This document shows positions 42,025-50,914 of a stretch of 64,000 bases of DNA, one piece after another. Source of the stretch: Brevibacterium permense (lineage in GTDB: Bacteria > Actinomycetota > Actinomycetes > Actinomycetales > Brevibacteriaceae); the NCBI RefSeq assembly GCF_025506275.1, contig NZ_QYCP01000088.1, positions 62,001-126,000 on the forward strand, written 5' to 3'. The position numbers and the translations under genes are program-made. Below the pieces are notes generated by a model. The model did no database searches. It saw only the letters and a list, made by a program, of their open reading frames with translations, and had not been told where the DNA came from. The first letter of the stretch is position 1, and every line of letters begins with the position of its first letter.

Positions 42025-43569
42025 ATGGACAAGAACGAACATCTCCCTGGAGACTCTCTCGCCGATTTCACGGAAGAGGAGCTCTTCTCCCTCATCGACG
42101 CGGGGACCACCGGAGCTTTCTCAGAACTCTATCGTCGCCACATCGCCTCCGCTGCGGCTCTGACCGCCGCAGATACGCCGAACCCGCGCCTTCGGGCCGA
42201 CGCAGCCTTCCTTGCGATCCTGAAATCGCTGCTTGACGGCACCGCCGATAGGACCTCGGGCTTTGCCGCCCTCATCCGTGACGAGATCGGCTGGAAAGCC
42301 GACGAGGACTCCGCCGCGTCATCGCCCGAGTTCGCCGAAGCAGAACCGGAAAATCTCTCCTCCCGTGCCCTCATCGCCTCCGCGTTTTCATCGCTGCCCG
42401 ACAATTGGCAGCGGATCCTCTGGCTGCGAGAAGTCGAGGGCCAGTCGGCACAGTCGGCCGCCGAATTGCTCGGCATCACCTCAGCCACAGCAGAGCGACT
42501 CACCGCTCGGGCCCACGAGGAGCTTGAGAACACCTGGGCGCAGACTCGTCCCGCTGACGGGCCGCGTTCGATCGCCGACCGCGCCGAGCTCGTTCCTGCA
42601 GTACTCACTTCGCCGATACTCATCGAACGCCTCTCCGACACCTTCGTCGCGGTGCCCCAGGCCGGTCTCGACACCGAGGCGGCAGCCGCAGGCTCGGCCG
42701 ACACCGATGAACTCCCCGCTGCAGCCGAACCACCGGACTCCGCATACTCCGGAGAGGCCAGCGCCGACGCCTCAGCGACCTCCGCTGCCACGCCCGCCCC
42801 CGAAGCTCCACAGGCAACCGGCGAGCCTTCGACAGAGACCATTGACGAACCGACCACGGCCGCAGCGGCAGCTCTGCAGACGACGGCAGCGCCTTCGGCT
42901 TCAGCGCACTCGGCAAACCACCCTTCGGCCGCGCCCGATGGCCCGACCGACCACGACGAGAACGCGAAGTTCACGCTGCCCAAGCCGGTGCTCATTCCTC
43001 TGATTGCCGCGTGCCTCGGCCTACTCTGCACTCTTCTCGGGTTCGCGATCCTGCCGCACGAGGCTTCCGAACCGGGCCCTCGCACAAACAGCGTCACAGA
43101 TGCAGGCACCGGCTCAGCACCTGACCCGACGAGCACCGCCGGCGCAAGCGACACAACGAGAGCCTCAACCGGGCCTGCCGGTTCCGCATCCCCTGACGCG
43201 GCGCACAGAGACGATACACCGAGTCGGCGCGGCGAGAGCCGCGATGCGGATACCGGCAAGACGAGCAGGGCCGGAGACCGGTCCGCCGAATCACCCGAGA
43301 ACTCCCCCGGCTCGACCACTTCCGATTCCCCGTCGAGCCCCTCCGACTCCGATGACCCCACGACCCCGGAGGAGCCGTCGACACCGGATGAGCCGGAGTC
43401 GCCCGATACGCCTTCCCAGCCGGAGCCCACCGACGATCCCGGGACGCCGTCCGAGCCCGGCACTCCCTCCGAGCCCGAGACGCCGACCGACCCCGGCTCT
43501 CCCTCCGACCCGGAACCCAGCGACGACCCTGGCCCGCCGTCCGAGCCCGAAACCCCCAGTGCACCTTAG
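42025..43569 (+). CDS. Sigma-70-like domain fused to a membrane anchor and external Pro-rich tail
   Basis: A 514-residue protein with an unusual build. Residues 15-170 resemble an ECF sigma factor: LFSLIDAGTTGAFSELYRRHI like region 2 and FSSLPDNWQRILWLREVEGQSAQSAAELLGITSATAERLTARAHEEL like region 4. Residues 171-318 are an Ala/Thr/Ser/Pro/Glu-rich linker, 320-343 a single helix (PVLIPLIAACLGLLCTLLGFAIL), and 344-514 a Ser/Asp/Pro/Glu-rich tail with repeated EPxTPxDP-like units. By the positive-inside rule the sigma part is cytoplasmic and the tail reaches into the wall. Region 2 looks degenerate, so it may be a bound sigma factor or a decoy. The ATG has AGGA upstream. The 274-base gap before it shows no convincing promoter. 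Confidence 0.75.
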   Translation: MDKNEHLPGDSLADFTEEELFSLIDAGTTGAFSELYRRHIASAAALTAADTPNPRLRADAAFLAILKSLLDGTADRTSGFAALIRDEIGWKADEDSAASSPEFAEAEPENLSSRALIASAFSSLPDNWQRILWLREVEGQSAQSAAELLGITSATAERLTARAHEELENTWAQTRPADGPRSIADRAELVPAVLTSPILIERLSDTFVAVPQAGLDTEAAAAGSADTDELPAAAEPPDSAYSGEASADASATSAATPAPEAPQATGEPSTETIDEPTTAAAAALQTTAAPSASAHSANHPSAAPDGPTDHDENAKFTLPKPVLIPLIAACLGLLCTLLGFAILPHEASEPGPRTNSVTDAGTGSAPDPTSTAGASDTTRASTGPAGSASPDAAHRDDTPSRRGESRDADTGKTSRAGDRSAESPENSPGSTTSDSPSSPSDSDDPTTPEEPSTPDEPESPDTPSQPEPTDDPGTPSEPGTPSEPETPTDPGSPSDPEPSDDPGPPSEPETPSAP

Positions 43570-43880
43570 GGATCGTCTACATCCATCTGCGCCGTGCCCG
43601 TCAGCCTCAACCGACAACATCACTGGACAAGTGACACTGAGAATTAACCAACATCTATTTTGCGTATTTTCGTGACCGATTGACGAAATTCAACGAAGGC
43701 AACTACCCCCGGGCGCATTCGGCGTGAACTGTGTCACAATTTTTATTGACACTCCCTGAGTACCAAGCAAGGATGTTCTGCATTGTCGAAATTCGACAGC
43801 AACTGCCGCGCAGAGTTCGCACCATTCCGGCGACTCGGCCCTGCAACTTGCCTAGCAGCAGCTGAAACGAGGAACCACTG
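43570..43880. other. AT-richer intergenic region before the MHS transporter gene
   Basis: No gene is visible. The stretch 43620-43760 is clearly less GC-rich than its surroundings (for example GAATTAACCAACATCTATTT), as expected for a control region. It contains the promoter and palindrome listed at 43746-43798. Confidence 0.6.
43746..43798 (+). promoter_or_regulatory. Promoter and perfect operator-like palindrome for the MHS transporter
   Basis: TTGACA (43746-43751), a 17-base spacer and AAGGAT (43769-43774). Just downstream is TGTCGAA-A-TTCGACA (43784-43798), a perfect 7-bp-arm palindrome where a repressor would block the start. The leader to ATG 43881 would be about 100 bases. Confidence 0.5.
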
Positions 43881-45419
43881 ATGTCAGAAGGCCACGACAG
43901 ACCCGCGCAGAAAGACAAGAAGCCGACCCGCAAGGAACGGCGTGCAATAAAGAAACAGAAGCGGTTCGAGGCCGATGACTGCATCGTCGTCGAAACCAAA
44001 TCGATCCGCACCGCCATCGGCGGCACCACCGTCGGCAATTTCATGGAATGGTTCGACTTCGGTGTCTACGGCTACCTGGCCGTGACGATGACCTCCGTCT
44101 TCACCGAAGGCATGGACCGACAGATGGGTCTGCTCGTGACCCTCCTCGGCTTCGCCGTGTCCTTCCTCGTCCGCCCGCTCGGCGGCATGGTGCTCGGACC
44201 GCTGGGTGACAAGATCGGCCGCCAGAAGGTCCTGTTCTTCACGATGGCCACGATGGCCACCGCCACCGCCCTCATCGGCGTCCTGCCCACCGCGGCCCAG
44301 GTCGGCCTGTGGGTGATCGTCCCCCTCTACCTGCTCAAGATGATCCAGGGCTTCTCCACCGGCGGCGAGTACGCCGGTGCCACCACCTATGTCTCGGAGT
44401 TCGCTCCGGACAAGTCCCGCGGCTACTGGGCCTCGTGGCTCGATGTCGGCTCTTACCTGGGCTTCGCCGCCGGTGCCGGAACTGTGGCTCTCACGACCGT
44501 GATCACCACGTCCATCAACGGCGAGAACGCCATGCTCGACGGCGGCTGGAGGATCCCGTTCCTCATCGCCATCCCGCTCGGCGCCGTCGCCATCTGGTTC
44601 CGCCTGAAGATCCCGGAGACCCCGAGCTTCGAATCGAGCGAAGAAGCCGGCCGCGACGTCAAGGTCAAGGACGACAAGTACGCCCGCCACGGCCTCATCG
44701 GCGTCATCCGCCACTTCTGGAAAGAGATCCTCATCGGCATCGCCGTCGTCGCAGGCTCCCAGACGGTCGGCTACGCGCTGACGAGCTTCATGCCCACCTA
44801 CCTGGAGGAGACCGTCAAGGTCTCGAACGTCCAGGCGGCCGTGGCCACGATCCCGGTCCTCGTCATCATGTCGCTGTGCCTGCCGCTCATCGGCAAGCTC
44901 TCCGACAGGCTGGGCCGCAAGTTCGTCTTCCTGGCAGCAGCCATCATGACGATCGTCCTCATCGTTCCCGCCTTCGCCGTCATGCAGATCGGTGAGATGT
45001 GGGCAGTGATGGTGGCTCTGTTCATGGTCGCCCTGCCCGCCGGGTTCTACATCGCCTGCCTGGCCTCGACCCTGCCGGCTCTGTTCCCGACCGCGTCGCG
45101 CTACGGTGCGATGGGTCTGACGTTCAACCTCGGCGTCTCTCTGTTCGGAGGCACCACACCGCTGTTCGCCCAGGCGCTCATCGATGTCACCGGCAACTCG
45201 TACATGCCCGCGTTCTACATCATGTTCTTCTCGGTCGTCGCACTCGTCGCGGTGCTGCTCATGAAGGAATCGGCGCACCGGCCGCTGCCGGGCTCGTTCC
45301 CGACGGTGAACACCCACGAGGAGGCCGAAGAGCTGGCCCGCACCCAGGCCGACAACCCGGACATGGACATCGAGTCCATGCCGATCGTCGACATCGACCC
45401 CGACAAGGCACCCGCCTGA
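43881..45419 (+). CDS. MHS-family MFS transporter (ProP-like)
   Basis: A 512-residue metabolite:H+ symporter. The N-terminus is a 45-residue basic cytoplasmic extension (KDKKPTRKERRAIKKQKRFE), and the family opening is GGTTVGNFMEWFDFGVYGYLAV. The MFS loop 2-3 motif GDKIGRQKVLF and LKMIQGFSTGGEYAGATTYVSEFAP match the ProP/KgtP group. ProP-type carriers import proline, glycine betaine and proline betaine. The C-terminus is acidic, and a coiled coil like that of E. coli ProP is not obvious. GAGGA is 7 bases before the ATG. It lies next to a predicted betaine/imino-acid catabolic region, which supports that cargo, but citrate or other acids are possible. Confidence 0.88.
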   Translation: MSEGHDRPAQKDKKPTRKERRAIKKQKRFEADDCIVVETKSIRTAIGGTTVGNFMEWFDFGVYGYLAVTMTSVFTEGMDRQMGLLVTLLGFAVSFLVRPLGGMVLGPLGDKIGRQKVLFFTMATMATATALIGVLPTAAQVGLWVIVPLYLLKMIQGFSTGGEYAGATTYVSEFAPDKSRGYWASWLDVGSYLGFAAGAGTVALTTVITTSINGENAMLDGGWRIPFLIAIPLGAVAIWFRLKIPETPSFESSEEAGRDVKVKDDKYARHGLIGVIRHFWKEILIGIAVVAGSQTVGYALTSFMPTYLEETVKVSNVQAAVATIPVLVIMSLCLPLIGKLSDRLGRKFVFLAAAIMTIVLIVPAFAVMQIGEMWAVMVALFMVALPAGFYIACLASTLPALFPTASRYGAMGLTFNLGVSLFGGTTPLFAQALIDVTGNSYMPAFYIMFFSVVALVAVLLMKESAHRPLPGSFPTVNTHEEAEELARTQADNPDMDIESMPIVDIDPDKAPA

Positions 45420-45461
45420 GCGAGGTGAGAACCTGATCGGCTGCGATGCCTGATCGAGTGC

Positions 45462-45505
45462 AACGACGCTGGGCCGTCCCGTTACAGGGCGGCCCAGCGT
45501 CGTTT
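45462..45505 (+). terminator. Terminator after the MHS transporter gene
   Basis: AACGACGCTGGGCCGTCCC pairs with GGGCGGCCCAGCGTCGTT with a single bulged base, around a loop of about six bases, followed by a short T-rich run. It is a strong hairpin 43 bases after the stop. The rest of the gap to 45711 shows no gene. Confidence 0.8.
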
Positions 45506-45711
45506 CGTCGTTTCTCGGTGCGGTTCGTGGGCGTGGGCAGGCAGCCAAGGGTCTTTTGGCACTGTCTTCTCTGAACTGCTCACGTTCCTCCCTGTGCAGT
45601 TGAGAAGAAGGTGTACCGATTCGCCAGGTCGCATTGATGCAACGGCGCCGCAATCGCCTCGTTCAAGCCGCAGCGCGTCTGTCGAAAGGTGCAAAGCTCG
45701 ACAGTGACGAA

Positions 45712-46458
45712 TCAGCCTTCGCCGTCCGCCGTGGCCGGGACGCGTTTGAAGAAGTAGAGGTTCGACGTGACGAGGTCGGCCGCCTCGGCGGCGTCCCCGG
45801 ACTCGATGAGGTCGACGATCCTCGGCAGCTCGCGAGCGGAATCGACAGCGATGGCCCCGATCTGATCCTGGTGTCGGTAGAGGCGCGACTGATCGCGCAG
45901 GCGCAGGCTGATCGCGGCGGCACGCCCGCCGAGGCCGTGCTCGAGCAGAGCCTCATGGAACCTGCGGTCCTGCGTATAGAACTCGGCAAATTCGCCGGCC
46001 TCGGCCGCGTCCACGGTCGCCTCGGCGAGACTGCGCAGTCGGGTGACCGCGTCGGCCTTGGTCGTGGCCTCGCCGGTCTCGGTCACCGACCCGTCCGTCA
46101 CCGCCTGCACGCCGTCAGCATTCAGGCCGCGACCGACGATGTCATCGCTGCCGGCCTCGGCCAGGCTGCGGGCGGCGGGGACCGCGAGGAGAACGCGGAT
46201 CGCGATGATCTCCTCGAGGTCCGCCTCGGTGATGGTGACCAGGCGGAAGCCGCGATTGGGCACGGCTTCGACAGTCCCCTCGGTGACGAGCGCCATCATC
46301 GCCTCACGCACCGGGCTGAGTGAGATGCCGAGCTGCTTGGCCAGGCCCGCGGCCGAATAGATGCGATCCTCGGCGAGCTCACCTGAGGTGATGGCATCGC
46401 GGATGATGCCCAATGCCTGCTCGCGCAGAGATTCGGCTTGCGGTCTCACGCGCTCCAT
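45712..46458 (-). CDS. GntR-family regulator (FCD subfamily)
   Basis: A 248-residue regulator. The winged helix is SLREQALGIIRDAITSGELAEDRIYSAAGLAKQLGISLSPVREAMMALVTEGTVEAVPNRGFRLV (about residues 10-74). The FCD ligand domain has the metal-binding pattern with a FHEALLEHG helix and RELPRIVDLIESGDAAEAADLVTSNLYFF. FCD regulators usually respond to small acids or amino-acid-like substrates of the adjacent genes. It is divergent from the OYE/racemase operon, with an operator-like palindrome in the 151-base gap. The ATG has AGGGGAG upstream. Confidence 0.92.
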   Translation of the reverse strand: MERVRPQAESLREQALGIIRDAITSGELAEDRIYSAAGLAKQLGISLSPVREAMMALVTEGTVEAVPNRGFRLVTITEADLEEIIAIRVLLAVPAARSLAEAGSDDIVGRGLNADGVQAVTDGSVTETGEATTKADAVTRLRSLAEATVDAAEAGEFAEFYTQDRRFHEALLEHGLGGRAAAISLRLRDQSRLYRHQDQIGAIAVDSARELPRIVDLIESGDAAEAADLVTSNLYFFKRVPATADGEG

Positions 46459-46492
46459 CGCACACTCCCCTTCGAATCCTGGTCGCCGACTA

Positions 46493-46549
46493 TTGACAGC
46501 ATAACCGCGAGATCGCACCATTGAACTAAGTAGTCGGTAACCGATTACC
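46493..46549. promoter_or_regulatory. Promoter and GntR operator-like palindromes
   Basis: TTGACA (46493-46498) with CACCAT 17 bases on is a candidate promoter for the OYE gene. Downstream, TCGGT-A-ACCGA (46534-46544) overlaps GGTAA-CCGA-TTACC (46536-46549). The first has the GGT-N-ACC core seen in FCD/FadR-type sites. Confidence 0.5.
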
Positions 46550-46609
46550 CATCCGGACTCCCCACGGAGTCGTATCCACAATGACGTTCCTGCAATGAAG
46601 GAGGAACCC

Positions 46610-48778
46610 ATGACCGCCGACCCCGCAACCGGCACCCCCGCACCGACCACGTCTGCGACCGATGTGTCCGCCGATCCGCTGCTCCAATCCTTCGAACTCG
46701 GCAGACTCACGCTTCGCAACCGCATCGTCTCGACCTCGCACGAGCCCGCGTACACCGAACTCGGCATGCCGAAGGACCGCTACCGCCTCTATCACCGGGA
46801 GAAGGCCCGCGGCGGCGTCGGACTGACGATGATCGGCGGTTCGGCCATCGTGTCGAAGGATTCACCGGCCGCGTTCGGCAATATCGACCTGTCCACCGAC
46901 GAGGTGGTTCCGTGGCTGTCCGCGATCGCTGGAGACTGCCACGACGAGGGCGCGGCGATCATGATCCAGGCGACCCACCTGGGCCACCGATCCTCGAACT
47001 TCGCCGGCGACTGGCTGCCCCTGGTCTCGGCCTCTCGGACCCGGGAGGCGGCGCACCGGTCGTTCACCAAGGCGCTCGAGGACTTCGATATGGATCGCAT
47101 CGTCGCGGACTTCACCTCCGCCGCCGAACGCGTAGCAGCCGCCGGATTCGACGGACTCGAGGTCATGCACGCCGGTCACCTGCTCGACGCCTTCCTCGCC
47201 CCGTGGCTCAACGACCGCGACGACGAATTCTCCGGCGAACTGGAGAATCTCATCAAGTTCCCTATGCGCATCATCGACGCCGTACGCGCGGCCGTACCCG
47301 ACGATTTCGTCCTCGGCATCCGCATGGCAGTCGACGAGCGCCGCGAAGACGGCATGGACGAAGCGAGGGCCACTGAGATCCTCCGGACCTACACCGATCA
47401 CGGCATCGACTTCCTCAACCTCAACGTCGGGATGATCAACTCCGACCGTCAGCTCGCCGAGGCGATCCCCGGCATGGGCACCCCCTCGGCGCCCTGGCTC
47501 GAGACCTGCCGCCGCATCCGCGAGGCCATCGACATCCCCGTCCTCCACGCCGCACGCATCTCCGATGCCGCGACCGCACGGTTCGCGATCGCCGATGGCT
47601 GCCTCGACCTCGTCGGGATGACTCGGGCGCAGCTGGCCGACCCGCACCTGGCGCGCAAGGTGGCCGAAGGCCGTGAGGACGATATTCGCCCCTGCGTGGG
47701 CGCGAACATGTGCCTCGACTCGATCTACACCTCCGGTTCGGCCACCTGCATCCACAATCCCGCCACCGGGAGGGAGGCCGACCTGCCGCAGGAAGTTCCC
47801 CATGACGTCACCACCGGACCCAAGCATGTCGTCATCATCGGTGCCGGTCCGGCCGGGCTCGAGGCCGCACGTGTCGCTGCCGTGCGCGGGCACCGGGTGA
47901 CCCTGCTCGAGGCCGAGGACGCCCCCGGCGGGCAGGTCCGCATCGCCGCCCGCTCGCAGCGCCGCCGCGACCTCATCGGCATCATCGACTGGCGTGTCCA
48001 GCAGTGCAGGAAGCACGGTGTCGACCTGCGACTGAACACCTTCGCCGAGGCGGACGACATCCTCGCACTCGCCCCCGACGTCGTCATCGTCGCCACCGGA
48101 GGGGTTCCCGATGCGGGGTATCCCTTCCGTGAGCAGGGCCCGAGCTTCGACGTCTGGGACGTCATGGACGACCGGCTCAAGTCGAAGCAGCGGGTGCTCG
48201 TCTTCGACGATCATGGGTTCTACCCGGCGCTCGACGCCGTCGAACGCTTGGCTCGGGCCGGTCAGCAGGTCACCTATGTCAGCCCAGAACGCACGATCGG
48301 CATCGATGTGGGGTCGATGAACTCTCCCGCCTATCTTCAGGTGTTCTCCGAATTCGGTGTCGAGGTCCGCCTCGGCGAGCGTTTGGCGAGGAAGCCGCGG
48401 ATCGAAGGGAAGGAGATCGTGGCGATGCTGCGCAACGACTATTCGGATCGGGAGACGGAGGTCGTCACCGATGCGGTGGTCGTCGATTTCGGGACGACGC
48501 CCAATGATGAGGTCTATTTCGAACTCAAGTTGCGGTCGGCTAACCACGGGGCGACGGACCTCGAGGCGTGGGTCCACGGACGCCCGCAGCCGGAATACGT
48601 CGGTGTGACGAGCACTCACCCAGGTGCGACGGCAGTCGCGGAACCGACGACCACCTCCGCCACCACCTCCGCCGAGGCGGGGCCGACGTTCGCGCTGTAT
48701 CGGATCGGTGATGCCGTCGCCTCCCGCAATGTGCATGCGGCGGTGCTGGAAGGGCTGAGAGTGGGAATGGGGCTGTGA
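46610..48778 (+). CDS. OYE-family NAD(P)H:flavin oxidoreductase, N-methylproline-demethylase-like
   Basis: A 722-residue flavoprotein with an N-terminal FMN TIM barrel (about residues 25-360) and a C-terminal dinucleotide-binding half ([19 protein letters not shown], then [15 protein letters not shown]), as in 2,4-dienoyl-CoA reductase and trimethylamine dehydrogenase. The barrel has HLGHRSSN and [26 protein letters not shown]. The [4Fe-4S] motif reads CVGANMC-x11-C, so the second of four expected cysteines is Ala365 (others 362, 368, 380). Similar proteins demethylate N-methylated amines such as N-methylproline. AAGGAGG lies 5 bases before ATG 46610. It overlaps the racemase-family gene by GTGA, which points to a proline-like substrate. 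Confidence 0.88.
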   Translation: MTADPATGTPAPTTSATDVSADPLLQSFELGRLTLRNRIVSTSHEPAYTELGMPKDRYRLYHREKARGGVGLTMIGGSAIVSKDSPAAFGNIDLSTDEVVPWLSAIAGDCHDEGAAIMIQATHLGHRSSNFAGDWLPLVSASRTREAAHRSFTKALEDFDMDRIVADFTSAAERVAAAGFDGLEVMHAGHLLDAFLAPWLNDRDDEFSGELENLIKFPMRIIDAVRAAVPDDFVLGIRMAVDERREDGMDEARATEILRTYTDHGIDFLNLNVGMINSDRQLAEAIPGMGTPSAPWLETCRRIREAIDIPVLHAARISDAATARFAIADGCLDLVGMTRAQLADPHLARKVAEGREDDIRPCVGANMCLDSIYTSGSATCIHNPATGREADLPQEVPHDVTTGPKHVVIIGAGPAGLEAARVAAVRGHRVTLLEAEDAPGGQVRIAARSQRRRDLIGIIDWRVQQCRKHGVDLRLNTFAEADDILALAPDVVIVATGGVPDAGYPFREQGPSFDVWDVMDDRLKSKQRVLVFDDHGFYPALDAVERLARAGQQVTYVSPERTIGIDVGSMNSPAYLQVFSEFGVEVRLGERLARKPRIEGKEIVAMLRNDYSDRETEVVTDAVVVDFGTTPNDEVYFELKLRSANHGATDLEAWVHGRPQPEYVGVTSTHPGATAVAEPTTTSATTSAEAGPTFALYRIGDAVASRNVHAAVLEGLRVGMGL

Positions 48779-49848
48779 CGGAGACTGTGACGACGACCTG
48801 CACGAGTGTCGACTTCCATACCGCCGGCGAACCGTTCCGGATCGTCGCCGAACCCCCGCTCGAGATACCCGGTCGCAGTGTGGCAGAACGACGGGAACTG
48901 GCTGTACCCGGGTCGGCGGCCGATGATCTGCGCAGGCTGCTGTGCTTCGAGCCGCGCGGTCATGCGGACATGTACGGCGGTTTCATCACCGAACCCGATG
49001 ACGACGGGGCCGAATTCGGGGTGCTGTTCTGGCACAAGGACGGCTTCTCCACGGCCTGCGGCCACGGGACGATGGCGCTCGGCGCATGGGCGGTGTCAGC
49101 CGGGATCGTCGCCGTCGACCCGTCCGGGACCACGGAGGTCATGATCGACGTGCCCTCGGGGCGGGTGCGCGCGCAGGTGCACACCGACGCGCAGGGGCGG
49201 GCCACCTCGGTGGACTTCGTCAACGTGCCCAGCCGGCTCGTCGCCTCGGGACTCACAGTGGAGACGAGCCTGGGCCCGGTGGCGGTCGACCTCGCATGGG
49301 GCGGGGCGATCTATGCGCTCGTCGACGTCGCTCAGTTGGGTGCTGCCGCCGGTTCCTCTCAGGCCGGCGAGGTGGGCCGCCTCGGTGAGCTGAGTCGTGA
49401 AGTCGTGCCCGAGAATCTCACCGGGCTCATCGCCTTGGGCAGGGAGGTCAAGGCGGGTCTCGCCGATCATCCGGACACCGTTCACCCCGAGGATGACAGG
49501 CTCTCCGGTGTCTACGGCACGATCTTCGTCGACCGGTTCGGCACTCTGCCGAGCGGCGAACTGCATCAGCGCAATGTCACGGTCTTCGCCGACGGTCAGG
49601 TCGACCGATCGCCGTGCGGATCGGGAACGGCGGCTCGAGTCGCCGCTCTGCACGCCGCCGGTGAGCTTCGCCCGGGGCGGACGCTCGTCCATGAGTCGAT
49701 CGTCGGCACTCGATTCCGGGCGCGAGTGCTCGAAGAGACCGCCGACGGCGTCATCCCGGTCGTCACCGGCAGCGCCCACCGGGTGGCCACCTCGACGTTC
49801 GAGGTCGACCCGCTCGATGATCTCGTGCCCGGGTTCGTGCTGCGGTGA
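48775..49848 (+). CDS. Proline racemase / hydroxyproline 2-epimerase family protein
   Basis: A 357-residue cofactor-independent epimerase. Both catalytic cysteines are present: Cys95 in [10 protein letters not shown] and Cys281 in [14 protein letters not shown], which argues for racemase or epimerase activity rather than the dehydratase variant, where one cysteine is replaced. [12 protein letters not shown] opens the family. The substrate may be proline, hydroxyproline or an N-methylated form such as hydroxyproline betaine. The GTG start overlaps the flavoenzyme stop, so expression is coupled and the FCD regulator probably controls both. Confidence 0.9.
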   Translation: MTETVTTTCTSVDFHTAGEPFRIVAEPPLEIPGRSVAERRELAVPGSAADDLRRLLCFEPRGHADMYGGFITEPDDDGAEFGVLFWHKDGFSTACGHGTMALGAWAVSAGIVAVDPSGTTEVMIDVPSGRVRAQVHTDAQGRATSVDFVNVPSRLVASGLTVETSLGPVAVDLAWGGAIYALVDVAQLGAAAGSSQAGEVGRLGELSREVVPENLTGLIALGREVKAGLADHPDTVHPEDDRLSGVYGTIFVDRFGTLPSGELHQRNVTVFADGQVDRSPCGSGTAARVAALHAAGELRPGRTLVHESIVGTRFRARVLEETADGVIPVVTGSAHRVATSTFEVDPLDDLVPGFVLR

Positions 49849-49866
49849 GTCTCTGCTCCTCCTCGA

Positions 49867-50841
49867 TCAGTGTTCGAGGATGATCTTTCCGGTCGTCGCC
49901 CGGGATTCGAGCGCTGTGAAGGCGGCGGCCACCTCGGTGAGGGGGAATCGGTCCCCGATGTGAACGGTGAGGTCTCCGCTGCGGATCCATTCGAAGATCT
50001 CGTCGGTGCGCGAGCGCAGCTCCTCAGGCGTTCTGACGTGGTCGACGACGGTCGGTCGGGTGAGGAAGAGGGAGCCGGAGGCGCTGAGGGTGTTGACGTC
50101 GACGGCGGGAACGGGGCCGCTGGCATTGCCGACTACGACGAGGGTCCCGCGAGTGCGCAGGGCCTTGAGGTCGCCCTCGAAGGTCGTCGCGCCGACGCCA
50201 TCGAAGATCACCGAGGCTCCTTCTCCGTCTGAGACCTCCCGGACCTTCTCAGCGAAGTCGTCGTAGCCGAAGACGTGGGCGGCGCCATTGGCTCGGGCGA
50301 TCTCGGCCTTCTCTTCGGTCGAGGTCGTGCCGATCACGGTGGCTCCCTTGGCCGCGGCGATCTGCGTGAGCATCTGCCCGAGCCCGCCGGCCGCGGCGTG
50401 GATGACCACGACGTCGCCGGCCGAGATGGGGAAGGTGCTCGTGGTCAGGTAGTGGGCGGTGATGCCCTGCATGAGAGCGGCAACCGCGGTCTCGTCATCG
50501 ATATCGTCCGGCAGTGGAACGGCTTTGTCCGTCCTGACGAGGGCAGTGGATGAGAAGCTGCCCTGTCCACCGGTCATCCAGCCGACGCGTTCGCCGACGG
50601 AGAAGCCGTCGACTCCGGCACCCACGGCGGTGACCGTGCCGACCCCTTCGACTCCCGGGGCGAACGGTGCCGTGACCGGTGTTCCTCCGCGGCGCTGGAC
50701 GACGTCGAGGAAATTCACCCCGGCCAGACTCAGGCCGACCTGCAGCTGACCATCGGCCGGCGCAGCAGCACCCGCTGGTGAGTCGTCGGTGACCTCGTAC
50801 TTTTCGGGTCCCCCGTGTTCGTTGACGATGATCGATGTCAT
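49867..50841 (-). CDS. Quinone oxidoreductase-like zinc-free MDR protein
   Basis: A 324-residue medium-chain reductase of the quinone oxidoreductase (QOR) group. LSLAGVNFLDVVQRRGGTP, VEGVGTVTAVGAGVDGFSVGERV and the NADPH-binding HAAAGGLGQMLTQIAAAKGATVIGTTST are typical, and the catalytic zinc cysteines are absent. It probably reduces quinones or reactive enals using NADPH. GAGGAGG lies 5-6 bases before the ATG. It is divergent from a TetR gene with two matching palindromes in and just past the gap, so it is likely repressed by that protein. Confidence 0.92.
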   Translation of the reverse strand: MTSIIVNEHGGPEKYEVTDDSPAGAAAPADGQLQVGLSLAGVNFLDVVQRRGGTPVTAPFAPGVEGVGTVTAVGAGVDGFSVGERVGWMTGGQGSFSSTALVRTDKAVPLPDDIDDETAVAALMQGITAHYLTTSTFPISAGDVVVIHAAAGGLGQMLTQIAAAKGATVIGTTSTEEKAEIARANGAAHVFGYDDFAEKVREVSDGEGASVIFDGVGATTFEGDLKALRTRGTLVVVGNASGPVPAVDVNTLSASGSLFLTRPTVVDHVRTPEELRSRTDEIFEWIRSGDLTVHIGDRFPLTEVAAAFTALESRATTGKIILEH

Positions 50842-50869
50842 TGCTGCCTCCTCGAAGTCGATTCCGATC

Positions 50870-50914
50870 CGGACTATAGTCCGTATATGGACGACATTAA
50901 CGGACCGCAGTCCG
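50870..50914. promoter_or_regulatory. Two CGGAC-N4-GTCCG palindromes over the tetR start
   Basis: CGGACTATAGTCCG (50870-50883) is a perfect 14-bp palindrome containing the -10 box TATAGT (50875-50880), 6 bases before ATG 50887. A second CGGAC-CGCA-GTCCG lies at 50901-50914, inside the first codons. The centres are 31 bases apart, about three helical turns. Confidence 0.7.
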
